From Phycisphaerales bacterium (lineage in GTDB: Bacteria; Planctomycetota; Phycisphaerae; Phycisphaerales; UBA1924), in contig JADLGW010000002.1 of the NCBI GenBank assembly GCA_020849105.1, forward strand, positions 1 through 64,000: DNA of 64,000 bases, read 5' to 3'. Below, in pieces: positions 59,950 through 64,000 of the stretch. Position 1 is the stretch's first letter; every line of letters starts with the position of its first letter. A program made the position numbers and the translations under genes. The notes beneath the pieces were generated by a model. That model searched no databases and had not been told where the DNA came from. It worked only from the letters and a program-made list of their open reading frames with translations.

Positions 59950-61505
59950 GGCTGGCCCCCGTGCGTCCAGGCGCCGGTCAGGAGATAGACGAGGCGTGCG
60001 CCGCCGGCGCCGGTGCCGGCGGGGAACTGCCCCTTCCACTGGCAGTGTGAGTTGATCTCGCGGAGGCCCTGGAGGACGTCCTCGGCGGTGCGGGTGTCCG
60101 GGACGGACAGGCGGATAGAGATCGCCGAGTCGAGGATGTTGTACTCCTCGGCCTCGACGCCCGGGATACCGGAGAGGACGAGCGAGACGTTGTCGAGTTC
60201 CTCAAGGATCGGCTCCGCCGGCTTGAGGTTCGACGGGGCGGAATGGGCGGTGCGGAGTTTGTCGAGTTCGGCCTCCAGTTCCTGCTCCGGGTGCGGCGAG
60301 ACCTGTGCGCCCGGGATCACGGCGTCGATGTCCTTGCGCATGGCCACGTCCAGGGCGTCGGTGTTGGCGCGGGTGGTGGCCGCGGACCTGAAGGTCTGCC
60401 AGGAGAGCGCGGCGAGGGCGATCGCGGCGGCGGCGAGCCCGAGCGCGGCGGCGTGGAGGAGCGCACGGTGGGCGCGCGAGGGCCGGTGGGTGAGCGCGAC
60501 GAGTGCGCCGCGCGGGTCCGTGCGTGCGGGGGCACGCAGGTCCGTGAGGCGTGACAGGGTGGCCCCGATCGGGTCGTCGTGCAGGACCAGGTCCGCGGCA
60601 GCGCCGGGCCAGGCGCGCGCGAGTGCCTCCCCGATGGCCGCCGGTCCGAGTGAGGCCCCGGCCTCATCGGCGGGCGGGGGGGCGATCATGAGGATGCGGG
60701 TGGGTGCGACGCCGAGTTGAGCGGACCATGAGAGCCAGTCGGTGGTAAGGCGGGCGATGGCCTGGGCATCGATCCGGACGGAGTGTTCGCTGTCGGCGCC
60801 CTCCACGACCATGCGCATGGAGCCCGCGGTGAGCAGTTCCCCGCCACGCGACCAGACCCAGCAGAGTCGCCCGTGTCGGTCGATCAGGACCAGCGCGGCG
60901 GCGGTGGGCGCGGTGGCGACGACGCGGTCGGTGCGGGGGCCCTGGCTGCCGTCGGCGGCGGGGCCGCCGGGATCCCAGGCCAGCGCGATCGCGTGCCAGA
61001 GGGAGAGGACCGAGTCCACGCCCACTCCGCGCTCGTCCAGTTCGTCGATGAACAACCGGGCGGCGGCGTCGGGCAGGTTCAAGACAGCGAGGCGCTCGCC
61101 CACGGGCAGGGGCACGGGCGCGGGCTTGCGGCCCAGGGTGAGGCGCCGCCGCGTGCGCGGGGCCGGCAACGCGAGGGCCTGGATGCTCGCCTCCGAGCGC
61201 GATGCGAAGGAGAGCGGCCCCTCCGCACCCTGGACGGCGGCCGCGACCACGGAGGGCTCGGCGCTCGGCGCGGTGATCCAGGAGCAGGCGGCGCCGTCGA
61301 CATCGACGCAGAGGAGCCGCAGGGTGTCGGCGGCGTCGGACTGGGAGAGGCGCTGGGCGACCCAGGCGGCGGCGAGAGTCGCGGCTTCCGGGGCGGTGTG
61401 CTCACCATCGGACCACGACTCGTCGGTGCGGTAGCCGACGAGGCGTGCCTCCACCACCCGTCCGCCGCGATCGGTCCGCGAGAGGTAGCAGGCCCGTCCC
61501 GTCAC
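59946..61505 (-). CDS. GspL-like platform protein of the second cluster
   Basis: A 519-residue protein with a cytoplasmic part (1-345), a membrane helix at about 349-368 (LHAAALGLAAAAIALAALSW) and a periplasmic PilN/GspL-like part (ILEELDNVSLVLSGIPGVEA). The cytoplasmic half is poorly conserved but has an actin-like alternation of strands (VVATAPTAAALVLIDRHGRL). GTG 61505 overlaps the preceding stop (GTGA). It is the likely inner-membrane scaffold of the second system. Confidence 0.65.
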   Translation of the reverse strand: MTGRACYLSRTDRGGRVVEARLVGYRTDESWSDGEHTAPEAATLAAAWVAQRLSQSDAADTLRLLCVDVDGAACSWITAPSAEPSVVAAAVQGAEGPLSFASRSEASIQALALPAPRTRRRLTLGRKPAPVPLPVGERLAVLNLPDAAARLFIDELDERGVGVDSVLSLWHAIALAWDPGGPAADGSQGPRTDRVVATAPTAAALVLIDRHGRLCWVWSRGGELLTAGSMRMVVEGADSEHSVRIDAQAIARLTTDWLSWSAQLGVAPTRILMIAPPPADEAGASLGPAAIGEALARAWPGAAADLVLHDDPIGATLSRLTDLRAPARTDPRGALVALTHRPSRAHRALLHAAALGLAAAAIALAALSWQTFRSAATTRANTDALDVAMRKDIDAVIPGAQVSPHPEQELEAELDKLRTAHSAPSNLKPAEPILEELDNVSLVLSGIPGVEAEEYNILDSAISIRLSVPDTRTAEDVLQGLREINSHCQWKGQFPAGTGAGGARLVYLLTGAWTHGGQP

Positions 61506-62371
61506 GGCATCGGTCCCCGGGGGATGGAGCCGTCTTCCGCGGCGGCGGCGTCGCCGGTGGTGTCTGTTCCCTTGTTTGAGGCGTTGTTGGCGGCTCCGGA
61601 GCGCATGGCCTTCGTCCCGAGTGTCGGCGGAACCACGCGGCCCCCGCCGGGCCTGGTCGGTGCCGATCCGCTTGCGGCGCGGGCTGCGGCGCGGCGGGAG
61701 TGGATCTGCTCGCGGATGCGCTCGGCTTCGCCCGGGTCCATGCCGCGGGCCCTCATCGCCTCCGGGTTCATCGCCTGGGCGGCCGAGACGGCGCCGTTCA
61801 TTCCCTCGACGACGGCGCCCCCCGGTATCGGCGAAACCCACGACACGATGGGGCCGCTTCGGGCGTCCTTATGGATGACCATGCGCTGGCCGTTGTCCTC
61901 GACGACGATGGAATCCTGGTGGACCTCGGCGAGGGTGAGCGTGTGGTCTTCCTGCCGGATGGTGCGGCCCTCGGCGATCATGCGCTGGGCGCCATTGATG
62001 GACACGAGGGCGACCTTCCGGGTGGGCTCGATGATCGCGCCGAGGTAGCGCCAGGCGAGCCCCGCCGCGGCGGGCGGCGGGGTAGGCTCGGTGTTGGTTG
62101 GCGGGGCCTTTGGCATCGGCTTGCGCGCGAGTTCAAGGCGTTCGGCGGTGCCCGTGACGGCGTCGGCGTCGGGCGGCGGCGGCTCCGGCTGCGGCGTAGC
62201 GATCGGCGGCAATGTGGACGGCAGGGGTTGCCGGCCCTGGGCGGGAACCGAGAGGCCCGGGAGTTCAAAGGCCCAGAGGGCGCCCGCGGCCAGGGCGACC
62301 ACGAGCGCTGCGGCCTGCCATCCCCGGGTCATGCGCCGTGCGGAACTGCGGTGGATGAGTCGGGCTGACAT
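61502..62371 (-). CDS. GspC/PilP-like periplasmic linker protein
   Basis: A 289-residue bitopic protein: membrane helix (WQAAALVVALAAGALWAF), Pro-rich linker, then a small beta domain (WRYLGAIIEPTRKVALVSIN, MIAEGRTIRQEDHTLTLAEV, DSIVVEDNGQRMVI) of the PilP/GspC homology-region type that docks to a secretin. The C-terminal 80 residues are low-complexity. ATG 62371 follows an AAGGAAAGGGG sequence; ATG 62395 is in frame. Confidence 0.65.
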   Translation of the reverse strand: MSARLIHRSSARRMTRGWQAAALVVALAAGALWAFELPGLSVPAQGRQPLPSTLPPIATPQPEPPPPDADAVTGTAERLELARKPMPKAPPTNTEPTPPPAAAGLAWRYLGAIIEPTRKVALVSINGAQRMIAEGRTIRQEDHTLTLAEVHQDSIVVEDNGQRMVIHKDARSGPIVSWVSPIPGGAVVEGMNGAVSAAQAMNPEAMRARGMDPGEAERIREQIHSRRAAARAASGSAPTRPGGGRVVPPTLGTKAMRSGAANNASNKGTDTTGDAAAAEDGSIPRGPMP

Positions 62372-62396
62372 GTCGTGCCCCTTTCCTTGGTCCATT

Positions 62397-63227
62397 CTAT
62401 TCAACCGGTCGCTCTTCCCACGAGAGAAACGACCCCAGCGACTGCATGAGCCCGGAGCCCAGTGCCGCGACCCCGGCGCCGCCGAGTTGGACGCGGCCTT
62501 CGTAGCGTGCGGTAACCCGCGACGGGTTGGCGGGGCGGTCCGGGGAGGAGACCACGACGCGGACGAGCCACAGGTCCGGCTTGGCGGTGAGGAGACGCAT
62601 GATGCGTGTCTTCTGTTCCGGGCTGAAGCCGGCGTGCTCCGCGGCGAGGCCGATATCGGCATCGGTGATCTCACCGTCCTCGCGGGCGTCGCGGACCGAG
62701 CGCGTGAAACTGGTGGCCCGGACCTTCATCTCCGCGACGACCAGGGCCAGGGCGTGGATCAGGCCCTCCGGGGCGGTCTTCGCGCTGATCGCGGCGGGGC
62801 CGACGGTGCGGACCCAGGACGGGTCGATCTGGCCGCGGTCCAGCGACTCCAGATGGTCGCGCAGCGCCCGGGCGGCGACGAGGTCGTCCCCGCTGAGCCC
62901 CGTGAGTTCGGTGAGGGCCGAACCCTGCCCATCCTCCATGTACACAGCCATGGTGCCGCGGTCTGGAGTGGTGATGGTCAGGGCCAGTCCGCCGGGGCCG
63001 AGCATGTTCTCCACCGGCTGCCCGGTGATTGAGATGAGCCAGGAACTGACGACCTCTCGGATGCCGCGGCCGAGGTGGTGGGAGCGGTAGGCGGCGAGTT
63101 GACGTGCCACCGACAGGCGCTGGGTACCCTGGCGCTGCAGCATGACGGTGGCCATGACGCCCACAACCATCGCCAGCAAGATGACGAGCGGCAGAGCGAA
63201 CCCGGGTTGGCGGCGTCGTCGGGACAT
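62397..63227 (-). CDS. GspK-like minor pseudopilin of the second cluster
   Basis: A 276-residue protein with an N-terminal GFALPLVILLAMVVGVMATV helix, close to GspK in lacking the +5 Glu. The body has helical segments (LTGLSGDDLVAARALRDHLE), but the helix-hairpin-helix seen in the first cluster's GspK is not obvious. It begins three bases after the end of the J-like gene and precedes the C-like gene. Confidence 0.6.
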   Translation of the reverse strand: MSRRRRQPGFALPLVILLAMVVGVMATVMLQRQGTQRLSVARQLAAYRSHHLGRGIREVVSSWLISITGQPVENMLGPGGLALTITTPDRGTMAVYMEDGQGSALTELTGLSGDDLVAARALRDHLESLDRGQIDPSWVRTVGPAAISAKTAPEGLIHALALVVAEMKVRATSFTRSVRDAREDGEITDADIGLAAEHAGFSPEQKTRIMRLLTAKPDLWLVRVVVSSPDRPANPSRVTARYEGRVQLGGAGVAALGSGLMQSLGSFLSWEERPVE

Positions 63228-63230
63228 GGT

Positions 63231-64000
63231 TCAGTTGATCGGGCGCCGGCCACCCCCGCCCATGGGCTTGGCCGGGCGGGCGGGGCGTATGTCCATGCCC
63301 GTCGTGGTCTTGCCATCGGCGGTGGTGCTCGGGTTCGTGGCGCCGTTTCCGGCGCCGCGCGCGCCGTCCGCATCGCCGCCATCGCCCGCTTCGTTCGGGG
63401 CCGGGAGTGCGGGGTCCGCGATAACTTCCGGGGCGTTGGTCCAGCCGATCTCGAACATCCAGTTGGCCGTGAGTCCGGCGGTGGTACGGACGGAGAGTTC
63501 CACATAGGCGGGCAGGTTCAGCCCCCAGGTGGCGGTATAGGCGGTCTTCTTCTCGCGGTCCTTGTACACAGTCCACCGGCATTGTTCGAGGCCGGAGATG
63601 ATCTCCGTCGCCGCGGGATCCTGGTACGGCTCGATGCCACGGGTACTCGCCCCGCCGGCGCTGGGCGCGACGCCGGTGGTCGGGCCGTCGGGGATCGGAA
63701 GCGGGCGCCACCAGAGGGTCCAGCCCGGCTGTTCTCCCTTCACCCGGTACGAGGGGAGGTTCGCGCGGCGATCGGGGCGGAGTTCAAACACGCCGCGGAC
63801 GGCGCGGCGCTCATGCGCCGGGATGTCAACGGCCTCCCGCACGGGCAGGGGCGAGCGGCTCAGGACGACCTCGAAACGTTGCGGGGCCTCCGTCGCACCC
63901 TCCCCGGCGATGCGGGCGCGGCGGGCGACACCGACCAGCGATGCGGCGGCGTCGGGTTCCAGGACGAAGCGGGGAGGCGGCGGGGGTGGGCCGTCGGAGG
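63231..64000 (-). CDS. GspJ-like protein, C-terminal part (runs off right edge)
   Basis: The frame is open from the window edge to the stop at 63231, giving at least 255 residues; the N-terminus lies outside. The visible part is a beta-rich domain (VRGVFELRPDRRANLPSYRV, TATWGLNLPAYVELSVRTTA, NWMFEIGWTNAPEV) followed by a Gly/Pro/Arg tail. Position before the K-like gene and content of the C-terminal part suggest a minor pseudopilin of the J type. A GTG at 63840-63842 is in frame but is not the true start. Confidence 0.5.
   Translation of the reverse strand, partial: SDGPPPPPPRFVLEPDAAASLVGVARRARIAGEGATEAPQRFEVVLSRSPLPVREAVDIPAHERRAVRGVFELRPDRRANLPSYRVKGEQPGWTLWWRPLPIPDGPTTGVAPSAGGASTRGIEPYQDPAATEIISGLEQCRWTVYKDREKKTAYTATWGLNLPAYVELSVRTTAGLTANWMFEIGWTNAPEVIADPALPAPNEAGDGGDADGARGAGNGATNPSTTADGKTTTGMDIRPARPAKPMGGGGRRPIN

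Overview
The window is a GC-rich bacterial chromosome segment that most resembles a planctomycete of the Phycisphaerae type. The main reasons are four secreted proteins ending in an identical-length paired dockerin-like tail (CNGDG, NLSDFGC and TKFALG motifs), several prepilin-like proteins with FTIIE or FTILE leaders, and a very large secretin. This assignment is inferred from protein style; there is no rRNA gene in the window. No tRNA, rRNA, CRISPR array, IS element or prophage was seen. Genes are tightly packed, often with ATGA or GTGA stop/start overlaps, and no gap exceeds about 220 bases.

Layout. 1-1450: a partial divergent ORF, a damaged-looking prepilin gene and a DUF5658 membrane protein. 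1477-2848: a small lipid operon (two FabZ-like dehydratases around an acyl carrier protein), with recO divergent to it. 3756-7483: an HDOD/degenerate-GGDEF regulator and two secreted dockerin-tailed proteins. 7540-11319: an ATP-grasp protein, YajQ, and a stress-like group (sigma-70 factor, DUF2383 protein with glycine zipper, PLDc_N membrane peptide). 11537-14374: a secreted M12-type metalloprotease with calcium-binding repeats, an NHL-like propeller and the dockerin tail. 14378-18580: sucA-sucB. 18737-22657: pstSCAB.

22793-43338 is the centrepiece: a type II secretion-like operon on the minus strand, in order gspF, gspG, gspH, gspI, gspJ, gspK, gspL, a gspM/C-like gene, a 4060-residue secretin and a small lipoprotein. 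The secretin carries a signal peptide, an N0-like domain, about 43 tandem secretin-N modules of about 85 residues and an ordinary C-terminal secretin domain. Its position in the operon and the coupled lipoprotein suggest it is the outer-membrane channel and that the lipoprotein may be its pilotin. No GspE ATPase or prepilin peptidase is in the window.

43423-50475: glutathione peroxidase, a double-domain QueD-like protein, Tag DNA glycosylase, two small membrane proteins and a Gld-like ABC exporter. 50671-56214: a GAF/receiver regulator, lysA, a kelch dockerin-tailed protein and rlmN. 56283-58793: an accessory run of a prepilin, a Cys-rich secreted protein, a membrane-anchored secreted protein and a frameshifted MauE/DoxX-like gene. 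58790-64000: a second, more diverged pseudopilus/assembly-platform cluster (J-, K-, C-, L- and M-like proteins plus a TPR lipoprotein) that runs off the right edge.

A recurrent oddity is a set of compact palindromic elements. Two lie in frame inside conserved genes (lysA, rlmN), one lies between gspF and the peroxidase gene, and simpler C-rich hairpins code for the start of GspJ and the tail of the ABC ATPase.
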